The notes beneath the pieces are model-generated. The model was not told where the DNA came from. It worked only from the letters and a program-made list of their open reading frames with translations, and searched no databases. This document shows, piece by piece, positions 50,881 through 63,290 of a stretch of 64,000 bases of DNA. The stretch comes from Amblyornis subalaris (taxonomy: Eukaryota > Chordata > Aves > Passeriformes > Ptilonorhynchidae): NCBI GenBank assembly GCA_018881555.1, contig JACAXG010000092.1, positions 186,001 to 250,000 of the forward strand, read 5' to 3'. Numbering within the stretch: the stretch's first letter is position 1; each line of letters starts with the position of its first letter. The position numbers and the translations under genes are program-made.

Positions 50881-51262
50881 CAAATGCCACTTAAAAACTG
50901 ACTGTCATGGGGCATTGATCACCTCTCTACGAAGCCTGTTTCAGTGTTTGACTACCTTATCTGTAAAGAAGTACTTCTTAATGTCAAGTCTGAAAGTCTT
51001 CTATTGCCTCTCTGAAAGGTTCCCACATAAGATTCCTGTCACAAGATACTAGGGAGAAGGGATCAACACCTCTCCCTCACCTTCCCTTACTCAGGAAGCT
51101 GCAGAGAGCAATGAGGTCACCCTTCAGCCTCCTTTTGTCAAAACTAGACCAGCCCAAAGTCCTCAGCCACTCCTCATAGGATATTCCTTCCACCCCTTTC
51201 ATCAGCTTTGTTTCCCTCCTCTGGATGCATTCAAGGACCTTCACATTCTTTGTAGATGTACC
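50881..51262 (-). mobile_element. CR1 LINE fragment, minus orientation
   Basis: The minus strand encodes VLECIQRRETKLMKGVEG and YEEWLRTLGWSSFDKRRLKG (51077-51289 frame), the CR1 C-terminal ORF2 motifs. The part toward 50881 is CR1 sequence beyond ORF2, with words shared with 36.6-36.75 kb (CATGGGGCATTGATCACCTC; CAGTGTTTGACTACC). The true 3' tail is missing because the plus-strand CR1 ends exactly there. Confidence 0.9.
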
Positions 51263-52740
51263 CTCTAAGACAGAAGAAGTGTCAATCATGTGGTTCAGGA
51301 TGCGACTGTTTAAAAGGGTAGGAATTTATATTAGGCTGAAGCTGAGCAATTTCCTTTCCCTCTGCTGAATAGCAGTGCTGGATTTTATTTTTAATTACTG
51401 AAAAACTGCAAGTATTTTTCCTTAATATGTATTAATTCTTACACTTTAGCCATGCCTTCCTGCTCCTATTTTTCCTGCTTAAAAGTTTCTTCTATTCAGC
51501 AACAACAGCAAAAACACTTACAAGACATCCCATTCAGATTTATGAATGATAACAAGTGAATAGTGGATAAGCAGTGAATAATCCAGTTTGGTCATAAACT
51601 CTGAATGCTAGCATCACAAAATAAAAGAAAAAATATATTAGCTATTAAACAAGTCATGAAAGTACAACAGTTACCTGATTCTTCACAAGAAAGTTTTCTT
51701 CTCATCTGCTCTCTGGATCACTGAACTCATTTATTCTTGACTTCACCATTTGTCAAACCTTTCTTTCTAGAATCTACCAGCTTTATCTTCAGTCAGACAT
51801 GATGAATATCAGATACACATATTTTCGGATCACATGAATGTGGGAATTTAGCCTACTTGGACTGCATTTATGCATTTTTATCAAATTAGTCACAGCACAT
51901 AGTGCAGTGACTATATTGTTTAATACAGTGGCTGGATTGCAATTTGTCATACTCAATTCATTCATGCATCCCATAATNCACTGCAGATATATTCATGTGC
52001 AACTCCTTTAGACAGCAAGCCAGCACCTCCAAGGTCAGTTATAACCCAAGTAAAAGTATGATACCATGACCAGGATGTCATATCACTAACACATAACTAC
52101 CACTGAATGCCACATTTCTTTCTCTGGATGACATTTGTAGACTGTGTGATGAAGTAGACTGAATCTTGTTAGCAAGTCCAAAGAAGTTCTTATCTAGTGC
52201 AGGCTGGTGATGTAGATTCATGCAAGTTTCCTTCACTGGGAANAATATCATTAATGGCCTGTGTTCAGAAAGATAAGGTACAGAGAAGGAACAGTAGGAG
52301 GACCTGGTTGCCACCACTGATTACCTGATTTGTGTCAGAAGTAGGTGAGTCAGCACAGTGTATCCATTGACTCCCGTCCTTTGTGATGGCTGAGGTTCTG
52401 AATGGAGGGAACTGGTGGCAGAGGGTTATACAACATGTACGGGCAAACCAAAGGCAGGAAAGTGAAAAAAAGCAGCTTTCATGGAGGTCTGTGTCAAACT
52501 CACCTTGTGTTTGGCTGTGCAGTTGCCTGACTACACAAAATCACTGCATAATGAAAGGGGTGACTTTGTACCCTGACTCTTTTGCATCCCCTGTCTCCAA
52601 ATAGATCAATCAAAATTGATTCTTTTCAGATTTTCCTATATATGCTTTAACTATGTAGCAAGCTATAGAGTGAACCTTGCCATGGAACTCTGTTAAAGTC
52701 AAACTTTCACAAATTCATAATAAAACCTGTTTTTTGCTGA
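51263..52740. other. Non-genic stretch
   Basis: No gene or repeat recognised. A plus-strand frame at 52383-52604 (73 codons) has no known motif. Confidence 0.55.
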
Positions 52741-53609
52741 TACCTTTGATGACGATTCCTTAAACGGCTCAAACCACTCGTTCTAAACAAGGATAGGGAA
52801 TGGGGGTTGCAGTCAGTTCATGATGCTTCCTCCCCACATTCTTCCCCTGCTCCAGTGTGGCATCCCACCCATGCGAGACAGTTCTCCATGAACGTCTGCA
52901 TGAACTTCTTCCCACAACTCTTAGTTTTTTATGAAGTGCTCCAGTGTGGGTCTTTTTTACGGAGTACTCTCCTTCAGGAATGGGCTGTCCCAGCATGGGT
53001 CACCCATGGGGCCACAGGTCCTGCCAGAAAACTTACTTACTTACTCCATTGTGACCTGTCCATGAGCTGTTGCTTTCGTCAGGGCACATCCACTTACTCT
53101 GGCATGGAATCCTCCACGAGGCTGCAGGTGGATCTCTGCACCATCACAGTCCTTCATNGGCTGCAGGGGCACAGGTGCCTCACCATGATCCTCCCCATGG
53201 ACTGCAGGGGAATCTCAGCACCGGCAGCTGGAGCGCCTCCTTCCCCTCTTTCTGCACTGACCGTGGTGTCTGCAGGGCTCTTTCTCTAACATATTCTCAC
53301 TCTCCCAGCTGCTGTTGCACAGCATTTTTACCCATTCTTGAATATGGTATCAGAAGGGTGCTAACAATGTCCCCACTTGACTCATCTTTGGCCAGAGACA
53401 AGGCTGTCTTGAAGCCTGCTAGAATTGGCTATTTCACAGAATCACGGAATATTCTGAGTTGGAAGGGATCCACAATGATTGTCGAGTCCTGGCATGAATG
53501 GCGTGTATGGAGATCTATCCAACATGAGGGCAGCTTCTGGTGTCTTCAAATGGAAACCACCCCTGCATCCCTCCGCCCAAAGCTTTGCCAGATAAACCAA
53601 ATCCAGTAG
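52741..53609 (-). mobile_element. ERV LTR, minus orientation, with a nested CR1-like tail
   Basis: Repeated CTCCAGTGTGGG / CCACGGG-type units (52845-53270) and the ordered words CTGCAGGGGAATCTCAGCAC, GGTGTCTGCAGGGCTCTTTC and AACATATTCTCACTCTCCCA match an abundant avian ERV LTR wording that I recognise. Read on the minus strand it begins near 53609 with TACTGGATTTGG and has a TATA-like CATATTCAAG (complement of about 53336-53345). The 160- and 179-codon plus-strand frames are antisense by-products. An unrelated CR1/SINE-type tail interrupts it at 53430-53516. No retroviral genes adjoin. Confidence 0.75.
53430..53516 (-). mobile_element. CR1/SINE-type 3' tail nested inside the LTR
   Basis: CACAGAATCACGGAATATTC, TGAGTTGGAAGGGATCCACA and ATGATTGTCGAGTC form, reverse-complemented, the same tail as the SINE at 20.86-20.91 kb. 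It is flanked by CTATT (53429-53433) and CTATC (53515-53519), a likely target-site duplication. The head is missing or unrecognisable, so it could be a CR1 or a truncated SINE. Confidence 0.75.
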
Positions 53610-53884
53610 GGAGCAACGACAACAAAAAAAGATCTTAAATGAAATATGGACAGACCAATTGGAAACATCACTACAGCTACAGAGACAGGCAGTGGAAAAA
53701 CTGGCAGAACAAANGACAAGTTAAAATTACGTTGAACTTTTTTTTTAACGAATTTAAAGTCAAACATATGTTGTGTAAGAAATATACATACTGTTGCTCA
53801 AGGGTTTTTTTTTTTTCCTCCAGTTCTATGCTCTACAGTAATTTTGTTGTCACAATTGACTGTGAATTTCTTTTTAAAAATAAA

Positions 53885-53954
53885 ACACATCCACAAGCCA
53901 TTTTCTATAATCCTGTACCACACATCCACAAACCACTTTCTATAATCCTGTACC
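53885..53954. repeat. Two-copy tandem repeat, period 35
   Basis: ACACATCCACAAGCCATTTT followed by CTATAATCCTGTACC is repeated at 53920 with two changes. Confidence 0.95.
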
Positions 53955-56900
53955 TTTTCTCTGCCTTTCTCTCATATTCCCCCATCATTTACACCTATTC
54001 TGTCAGGGCCTTTTTCTGCTAATATTTTTGTACTAAAAATCTTTCTTGAACATATTCATACCACCTATTTTAACCTTTNTTTTTTTTTTGGTAGATTTTG
54101 TACCACATGATTAAATAATTCACCATTAGTTCTCTATGTATCTTACTAATTCACCACTCTTTCAACATCTGCACTGATGGGACATCTGCAATGTTCCAAT
54201 CTGTAACCGTCTTCAGTACTGTACTGTAATGTTCTTTTACAGCTATTGTAGAATAACTTGAGCAAATATTATATGTTTTGGAAATGGTATCAAAAGTGGA
54301 TATGGAATTGAAGGTGGAAATGCCTCATTTACTAGTACTGGAAGCTTAATCTCGTTCCTGGATGAATATAAATGAACGGTCTACTTATTTTTCAAGACTC
54401 TTTATTTACTTTCCATTGATCTGTTTTACAGCAAAACTACAGAATAGCATCTTTCATAATTTTAGCAGGTTTTGTTTCCACGGTGCATACACGGGGAATC
54501 TTCTTTTCCAGGAGCAAATGGCTGAAGATGCTGCTTAAGTATGACCTCCAAAGTTTAAAATTGGCCTTCTCTTGCAAGAGATATCATTATATCAGTGGTT
54601 ATTAAATGACTCCACAAATCCTTGAAGATATATTTGCAACAAAATTTATATGCCACTTCTCCTGTGTGACTACTTTATGAATTTTACACTTTGATTGTAC
54701 ATGCTCATAAAGCGCTGACTACATAGATTTTAGGTTATTTAATAGACGTATGGTTTCTGAGGAACAGGAGAAGATCTCTGCTATAATATATTCTCCCTCT
54801 GCCTCAGACAATCTAATTTTGGTTTTGCTTTTTAAACCTTGCTCACCTCCCAGCTGATTATGCTGCACATTTATTAAATTACATGGGGGGGGGGAAAGCC
54901 ACAAAAAACTTGCTTCATTCACTTTGAGTTCTTTAGATTTTGCTTTTCACAGATGCGCTTTGAGAACTTAGGTGAATGTCCTGTTTGCTTGCTTCAATTC
55001 TTTTGGGGCCATAATTGTGTTGTGAAATATTTCCTATCTAGCTTGTATGCCAGCTCTCAGCCTGACAAAATTTAGAACAGTAGAGATACTGCTTAATTAA
55101 ACTCCACTTTCCAAAATATGGTTCATAATGAAAATACTGACAGGCACTTAAATATAGTTACATTAGCCAATAAAATGCTAAAGTGTATTCATTTTAAAAT
55201 ATTCAATGAAACGTGACCTACTCTGAGCTAATTCATGGTTACTGGAAAACCTAATTATGTCAAATAATGAAGTTTTACTTGCATACAGCATATAACACAC
55301 CCTCCACATACCCTGCTTCCTTTCCCCAAACCGGATAGATTATTACAAAGCACCGGATGACTCAGTTACTTGGAATCAAATTTTTGTGGAAGTTAAGACT
55401 GAAAAGAATACATAAACATTAGACACTGAATCCCATGAGATGGATTCAAATCAAACACTGAACAGCCNCCCCACACTCCCTCCCACTCCCCCTAGCATTT
55501 TTAGATGCCTTAATACCTCGGAAAATCTGGAAACAAAAAGGATTTAAGAACAGCTGCACACTGCTTTGTAACATGTATTAGATTTAGATTCCCAAATCTC
55601 ATTTTTTCAAATATGATTTAAAAGGCCAAATTTCTCTAGTCTCTATGCAGATCTTTCTTATTTACTGTCACAGAGCCACCCAAAGGGAAAAAAGGTAACA
55701 GAGAAATAATAATAAAAAAAATACACAGTTCTTCCGCTTGCAAGAAACNCTTCACTAATTTGCCCCCTTCTTATACAAAGCAGTCTATTCAGGCACCCCA
55801 TGCAGCTTCAGAGGCAGAGGCAAAAGTGTGTGCTTACTGCCACTACCACCTTATTACTTAGGCTTGTGGTAGTCCATAACTTGTAATGCATCCCCTTTTC
55901 CATGTTTTGACCATTTTTAACTTGACCATTCAGGTTGAATGCCATTTAATTCCTTCCTTGCAAAGGGCAAGGGGTGAAAGGAAAGAGGGTTAAGAGTGTC
56001 TTTTTTCACAACTTCAAATGTAAAGCTATCTTTTAATACAAAACCTTAATTCTAATAATAAATTAGTCACCTGTAGTAGTATTTACAGGCAACATAAGAC
56101 ACTCCTCACCTCCCCACTGCCTGTCACTGAGATCCCCCTAAGCTAGGGACTGAAATGACAAATCACCCAAAAGCTACTCATGATAAGCCTTATTTTATTA
56201 NTATTTTCTGTCATGAATCCCTTCTCAGAAAGATGATAAAATCGGAGCAAAGATAGGTAATACCTACACTACTGAAAGGTATATTTCATCAGATGAAACC
56301 ACTTGATCAAACATTATTTTTTAAACTGTAGATGGAACAAAAATAATTTTATGACCTATTCAGAAAAAAAGAGAAACTTTTCCTTGCTAACTGTCTTCAA
56401 AATTCCAGTTTTTCCCCCCTATAGTGAAGAGGGGCTGAGAGATACCTGAACAAGACTAACAGATGTAAGGATTTAGATTTAAATATCTCTGATATTTATT
56501 ATTATTTATCCACCAAGTCCATTTTTGAATTACACTTTATCCAGTGCAACTGTATCATTTGAGAATGCAACAGAATTATTTTTAAAACTCTGGGTGTACC
56601 TTTAATCTGCAATTAGGTTTTCATCATAAAAATACACTGCTGAAATCACACAATATCCTGTTGGGGAATACAAAAAGTTTAGTGGTTAGAACAGACCTAA
56701 GAAGGAGAAGGATTAGATGGTCCTGCCTAACGAATAAGGTCAGGAACTAGGAGTGGGAAGAAACCCAAGTGTCNAAAGCTAACACAGAGGATCAGGGTGG
56801 CAAGCGAGCGCCAGAAGATGAGATTACAAGTCTGAAACATTTATCAGACAGAAAATGATGGTTCTAAAGAGGATGTTTTCTCTAATACAAATATAGTCAC

Positions 56901-59900
56901 ACCTGCAAACTCTGTGGTTAAGATTCCCTGTGTGAGTATGAGGATATAATGCTGCTGACAACACCTCTATTCCCATCATGGCTGCAAGCAGAAGAGCAAG
57001 AAGAACAGCTGTGCCAATTTTGAGTCACAGTTTCATAATCTCTCACATTATTTAAATTATGTTTTTGTTATTAAAAGCTCTACACTATGTCTAAGATGCA
57101 AAATTCACACAGAAATTACACCATTGTACTCATAGGTTTACCTATTCTGCCCAATGGACAGCTGTATTAGTTCCAGACTTCAAGTACATAGGCTTTCCCC
57201 CTCTGACAAATTATGATGGTGTCTTAGAAGACATGCAACAATGTATTAGTATAGTTTTCCCTGTTAAGTTGTATTTGATTTCCACATAAAGCAATGCCAT
57301 ATTGTTTTAAGTATGAAAATATGAAAAAAATGTTATTTTTGATGAAACCTCATGATAGATGAGAATTCCGACAAAACTACATCTAAACTGATGGCAAGCA
57401 ATAATAATTACTACTAAATAAATAATAATAGTTATTGTTACTATCAGTAAAATTATTGTATCTGAGACTTTTTTTTGTCTCAAAACAGGAAAAAATTCCT
57501 ATTGACATGTGAGGGATCATATTCAGATGCAGTTATTTATTAACCCCCCGTCCTAAAAAGCTTCATTTACTGTTTGGAATATTCAGTAATTATTCCAATA
57601 TATTGTTTCGCTTTCACGTCACAGTGTTCTTTGCAAGTACAATTCAACACTGTGTGACTTTAAAGTTTGCATGATTGATCATATATATTGCGTGATAGCA
57701 CTGACAAATACATTCACTTTACAAAAATGGAACACAAAATATTTCTGTTTCAGCTAATGTGTTCTTTCCTGAAGTTCAGTTTCTGTATGAAATGAGACTT
57801 AGGTGACTGTGCCCTGTCTTCATGTGTCACAGATGACAGCTACTTTTGAACTCATTGCTTGATCTCAACAGGATTTGACACAAAAATAGGAATCTCAGAA
57901 ATGTGAAGCTCTTATCCTGTTTATAAAAACTGACAGCTGAGTGAAATGGAGAGGCCTAAATTAATTTTGCAGGCTAGAGAAGACAAGTAGAATTCGGTGC
58001 CTAAACCTGGTCACTTTGAAAAGCCATACTGTGAATTACATGTCAGCTGCCCAGTCAGCACAGGGATGCCAAATGAGCCACAGCAAATGACTACTTTTAC
58101 CCAGCAAAATATGTACAGTATATAAGAATAGTCATCAAAATATCGGGTAAATGATGGCTTGGGAAACATTTCTTATAGGGAAAAAAATCAGTCCTTTTAG
58201 CTTAACTACTTCTGGAAATATTTTTCTCTCTCCTCCTCCCCCTACCAGCATTTTCTTCCCTCATTCAGCAGCCAAATTAGCTCCTTTTGTGTTAATTTCA
58301 GTGCATCATCTCTATATCTTTATATGCAGTACATACTGTAGATGGTGGGAGAAAAAAAATGTTTTATTCCTAACCCTGTCCTCAAATGCATCTTTAACTT
58401 TTCACACTGCAGACCTGTTGACCAAAGAGACATTATTTCTCTAATCATGTAACACAGTAGAACTGGCGTGAATAAGACAGGAGACATAACCTTTGCCAGC
58501 AATGATGCCATAGGAAGGGAATTAATATGATTTTATTATAGAGTACTCTTCCAGTGGAATATTTGACTTGAGTTTCTTAATGAAGCTTTAATAGGTTTCG
58601 GTTTTTAGACTAATAGCTGTGCATTTACAGCCACTCAAAAAAATGATTTATGCCTTTTATTTTCAGAGAATGTCTAGAGGGGATATGGATTTATGCCTAC
58701 TATGCCTATGATAGAAAGGTGGACCCCTAGGAGTAGAGATCATAATATGAGNATAAATGAAAAACGTGGTTCAGCTAAAAGCCATCAGTGGCGGTGTTGG
58801 GCTTGGCACTTTGCATGATATGGTCCAACACACTGGCTACAGTTTTTAAATAGTTTAACCTCTAAGAATCTCAGACGTGCAGCAGAAACAGCACTGGTAC
58901 TGTGGATAAATGCCTTTCATGAACAGCAAACGTGAATGGAGAAGTTCAGAGGCAACCAGGCTTAGTTATGGTGAACACCTCTATGGATGTTCCGATGCCT
59001 GCAGAATTTCTGCCGCTGGGATATTACAGAGTCTCTCTTTGCTTTATCTGCCTATTTTCACAAAGTATGTATTAAGATTTCTAGGTTTTATTTAAATTTG
59101 CTTGAAAGTTGTTGGTGGGTCTAAGTGGTTAGCCTGGAATGAAAAAAAGGGGGATGAGAAATGAGAGACTGTGCGATTACACATGCCTCATACCTTTAAG
59201 AAACCACATTAGAGAACTTAATATTGACATTTTAAGGTAATAAAGTAAGATATATATAGATATTTACTAAACTGAGATACAATGTACCTTACTATGTCCT
59301 TTAAGTAACACCAAGAGATGATCTCCCAAGGAACATCTGGAGTCTTTTACTGAATAATGCCTTCAATTCAGTTTTGTGGCAAGAGTTATAAAACATCTTT
59401 TGAATTTTATCCAATAAATAATTGGATATTTAGCAGCTGAGACTCAAAATAAGTAGGAGGAAAGTAATCACAATTATTTCTCTTGATCTTAAAAATCGGT
59501 TATGGTGACACATCCCCTATCCCTTCTCTGAGTCGGAGAATTTCTTCTTTAGTGAATCTGCCTCTGTAGTGGAAGAACTCTTAGGAAGTACAAACTTCTC
59601 ATGATCTGCTGCTAAAGGTCTCACTCCAGGAACATACTGGTTAACTTTAAGCACAACCTTAAAGGATTTGCTGAATAAGAATGGACCTAAATGAACAATT
59701 ATATTTAAGACATGCTCATATGCTTGGGTGACTTCAGCTTTGAAGACAATGCTGTAAGGGTATGGAAAAAAATTGTCTGCCCACAGAGTTGAAAGATTAG
59801 CCCATCTGAATACTGACATTTTTAACCCTGAAAAGCTATTTTACGTAAGTACTGATCTAATAATGATCTATATGTGTATTCACTATATATATGTCTGCAT

Positions 59901-59902
59901 AC

Positions 59903-59922
59903 ATATATATATATATATATAT
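59903..59922. repeat. (AT)10 microsatellite
   Basis: AT run; a shorter ATATAT run lies just upstream at 59885. Confidence 0.95.
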
Positions 59923-62519
59923 AAATACAATATCATCATACAGTCAGAAATGGAAGAGATGCCAAAGGCTTGGCAATGTAAGAATAGAAAAGGTAGCTTG
60001 ATTCAAGTTCTACATACACCAAAATAGACATGCAGGATATCGTTATGAAACAAAGTGATCAAGCTACCATCTGAAAATGTCACCCACAACAAAAATAAAT
60101 CTGCTCTGCAATTGACTATATTTAGATGAATTATGTAAAATCATAAGCAAAATGCTAAGTAGTCCTTTATAGTATCTTGAGCTGAGATTATTTATAACTC
60201 ATTAAGAGTTTTATGGTAAATGGGTATGTGTTGTTTTTTTTTCTTCCTTAATCATCCTGGTGAAGCAAAGTACTGTGAAGGTCTTACAGGACCTTCAAGG
60301 CCAGAANAGTCAAACATATACATTCGTCATAGCATATCTGCATGCAGTCTCACACTTTCCGTCTAAAACATTTCACTGCCAAAGGGTTGCAAGTGTAAGT
60401 GGAATTTCACAATCTATCTCTTCTGTGCTTACTCAGCTGCCCCTAGTATAAAGTGGTTGGTCAGGAAAAATCAATGGGTTCCAGAAATACCGGGACAGAC
60501 ATAATTAATGTTATAAATAGCTGTTAACGCTATACCTGAAATGGTGGCAAAAAGTGTCTATTGGTGGGATTTATTAAGATTTCAAAATATTTCAACTGTG
60601 CTTAAGATTCATTCTTGCAATGGATTTAATTAGTCTTATGATGTACCAATTGCAGCAGGAATACAAGAATGAATTCATTGTCTAATTATCAGTGTTTTCC
60701 TCAACTAACCCATCCTGTGCCCATAAAAAAATGTGCAACCAATGAAAAGCCTGATATCTCCCTGATCTATAAACTAATCAAGTCACTCCTTTATGAAGCT
60801 TGTTGACCTTAAAGTCAGCTACAGCAAAATATCCTGACACCTCCATGTCCAGTCATTAAATTGGCACTGGATAGAAAACACATTCCGATCACTGTTGGTC
60901 TTCAGTGAACAATATACAGAGGCATAAGTTGAGGAGTCATGTGTAACCTTGCCAGTTCTTAGTGCTATTCAGTGACACTCAGAGGCCAGCATTTAACCGT
61001 ATTACTAACAGAAGACTTTCTTCTTCGTCTACAAAATAAATAATAATGCAAGTCCAGCAGCTGTGATCTGTGTGGATGGAATATAAGCTGTGCAACATTA
61101 AACATTATTTAGGCAGCATTTAATATGACTTCTTTAATTGTCTATTTCTTCTCTATTCATCCTACATTTATAACTTCCTGTAAAGGCATGGAAAACATGG
61201 CATATAAATGCATCTATTTTATTTATACTTAACCATTGTAACAGAAAATTAAAAACACCAGTGTGTTGAAAGTAGAAGTAGGACTTTTAACATTTGGAAC
61301 TATGTCTCATAAATCCAGTTTAGGGTGTAAAAACTGGTGATAATAATTTTGAATAGAAAAAAGGGTCTATGTCCAGATTCACTACTGCAAAACCAAGACT
61401 ACAGCCAGGATTCTTGCCTGTTTACTCTCTGCCAGTTTTAATATGACCTAGTTTAGGGTGAAAACCCAGGGAATATTTTTGTAAATTTTGTTAAAGTCAA
61501 ATAAATCACACTCTAGGCATTTGAAAAGATGGAATGTTTATGCTGAAGACAAAGCAGAAAGAAGTAGGAATGGCAATTTTCTTCTATTTTCCATCAATTC
61601 CCTTTGGCTTTCTAGGTGCCTGCTATCAGCAAAATGTTCTGAATTCCAGTGGGGTTCTCAGACCTCATCTGCAGGTATAATATGGGAAGTGAAATTCTGG
61701 GAAAGAAAAGAATTCAGACAGAAAAGTACTGACTCCAAAATCTTGCTTTTAATCTTTCAGCATATAAGGTCTTTGGAGTATTTTCAGATTCCAGTACCTC
61801 TCCCCATTGATGGACTCCAGGGAGACACAGTGATGTGGCTTATTCTTCTAGAACTAACAGGGTGCTACTTTTCCTAAATTTACAATGTTAATTTAACTAT
61901 TTTTATCTAGTTTTTTGAGTTGGCACTTGATCTTTGGTCACTAAGTTAATCCTCCTAATCCTTAAACCAGAAAATTATTGTTCACGTCAACTTGCCAAAT
62001 AAGGAAACAAAGACTTTCTAGTACCATGACTGCTTCTTAGATCCTACTAGCCAGCTACACAATTTCCAGCTATTAAGCAAATATGTAACTAGTAACTTTA
62101 CTGAGGAAGGAGCTGTAGATTTACTGAAAAATTTATTAAAATATGCTTTGATGGGACAAGCAATATTTTCCTCTCATTTTTTGCCTCTCAGGATGATTAT
62201 TGCATTCCAACAGCCCAGAGTCTTGATAGTGAATATTTTAACTCACAATTTCTTTTCAGAAGTGTTAAAGCGGATATCTATGACAAAATATACGTTTCTT
62301 CTGGCTCAACATTTTATAGAAGAAGTCGGGTAGGAGAAGGGAGAAAACAAATCAACTTGTGAATTTTCATAAGTGCATAAGAACAAAGAAAAATCTTTCA
62401 GAGTATGCACATCTGAGCTAAAAATAAAGATAGAAAAAAGAAATAAAGTCAGCTTGCTGAGAAAGTAGAACAACTTTTATCTGGACTCCAGAAAATCCTA
62501 TTTTAAGCTTTTGCAGTGA

Positions 62520-63290
62520 ATGAGGCAGACCAGGCAGGTGTGGTGCCCCACCCTTAAGGGGAAAGCAGCACCCCGAGATTTGTAGATGCCTGTGGTCAAA
62601 GAGGAATGACAAAAGTCAGAGGGTCTACTAAACGTACAAAGTTTTATTAGGAATTTATATACTTGGTGTGGAAATTGGCATAAGTTAGTCCCTTACTTTC
62701 TAGTATAAACTAAATGACAATAGATTTGGAATAAGGGGTAGGGTGAAAGAGAGATTGAAGAGAGGGACAGAAGAAGAAAGGAAGAAAAGAAGATCACCAC
62801 TCCTGACTCCAGTGTCGATCCAGCTGATGGGGTGTCCAAGGTCCTGGGGGCACTGTCTGGGTTTCATGAGGTTACCATTTTACAGATAAGCTTTCCCTGC
62901 CCTGGAGCAAAGTTTCTCATTTCCATGCAAATTAGTTATCATGCACAGATTGTTCTTCCAAACCTTTCTGGAAACAGATTGGAGGGCTTCAGGGGTTTTT
63001 GGTGGTCTTGATTCCCCTCTACTGGATTGGCCTTTGGTCAACAGTCCATGGCCACTCCTTGACCTCATTCCTGCACTTGTGCTGTACTGTGTTGTGCTTA
63101 TCTCCAGGAGCCAGAACAAGGAAGGTTGTCCCAGAAAAGTGCTGCCCTTCCTCTGTGTGGTCCCCATCTCCAGCCACATTCTGTTCTTTCTCACAGTGTG
63201 ATCTCACCAACAAACCTTGGCTGGCTCCATGGCTATCCACCTATAGGTGTTTGAGACATACACATTAGACCCTTGTCCCCTGGGCTTCTA
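62520..63290 (-). mobile_element. Probable ERV LTR, minus orientation
   Basis: Read on the minus strand, a GC-balanced U3-like region (63290-62800) is followed by a long pyrimidine tract (complement of the purine run at 62740-62795). Next come a TATA box TATATAAATTC (complement of 62651-62661) and an AATAAA signal (complement of 62643-62648). A U5-like region then runs to about 62520, rich in GGGGTGCTG and CCCTTAAGGG. This order and size fit an LTR. TATA and polyadenylation signal almost touch, which is unusual. The several open frames of 73 to 104 codons on both strands have no known motif. I did not identify the family. Confidence 0.5.

Larger units (their letters stand above)
53610..62519. 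other. 9-kb repeat-poor AT-rich stretch
   Basis: No gene or transposon recognised. Contains a two-copy tandem repeat (53885-53954), an AT run (59903-59922) and an AAT-rich patch (57396-57432). Open frames are under 130 codons. The longest, 61488-61877 plus, has no known motif. Confidence 0.6.

Noticed and set aside
52807..53609. 160- and 179-codon plus-strand frames
   Set aside because: They run antisense through a recognised LTR and cross the nested CR1-like tail, so they cannot be one gene.
61488..61877. 129-codon plus-strand frame
   Set aside because: No known domain, no promoter or splice evidence. A frame of this size is expected by chance in 64 kb.
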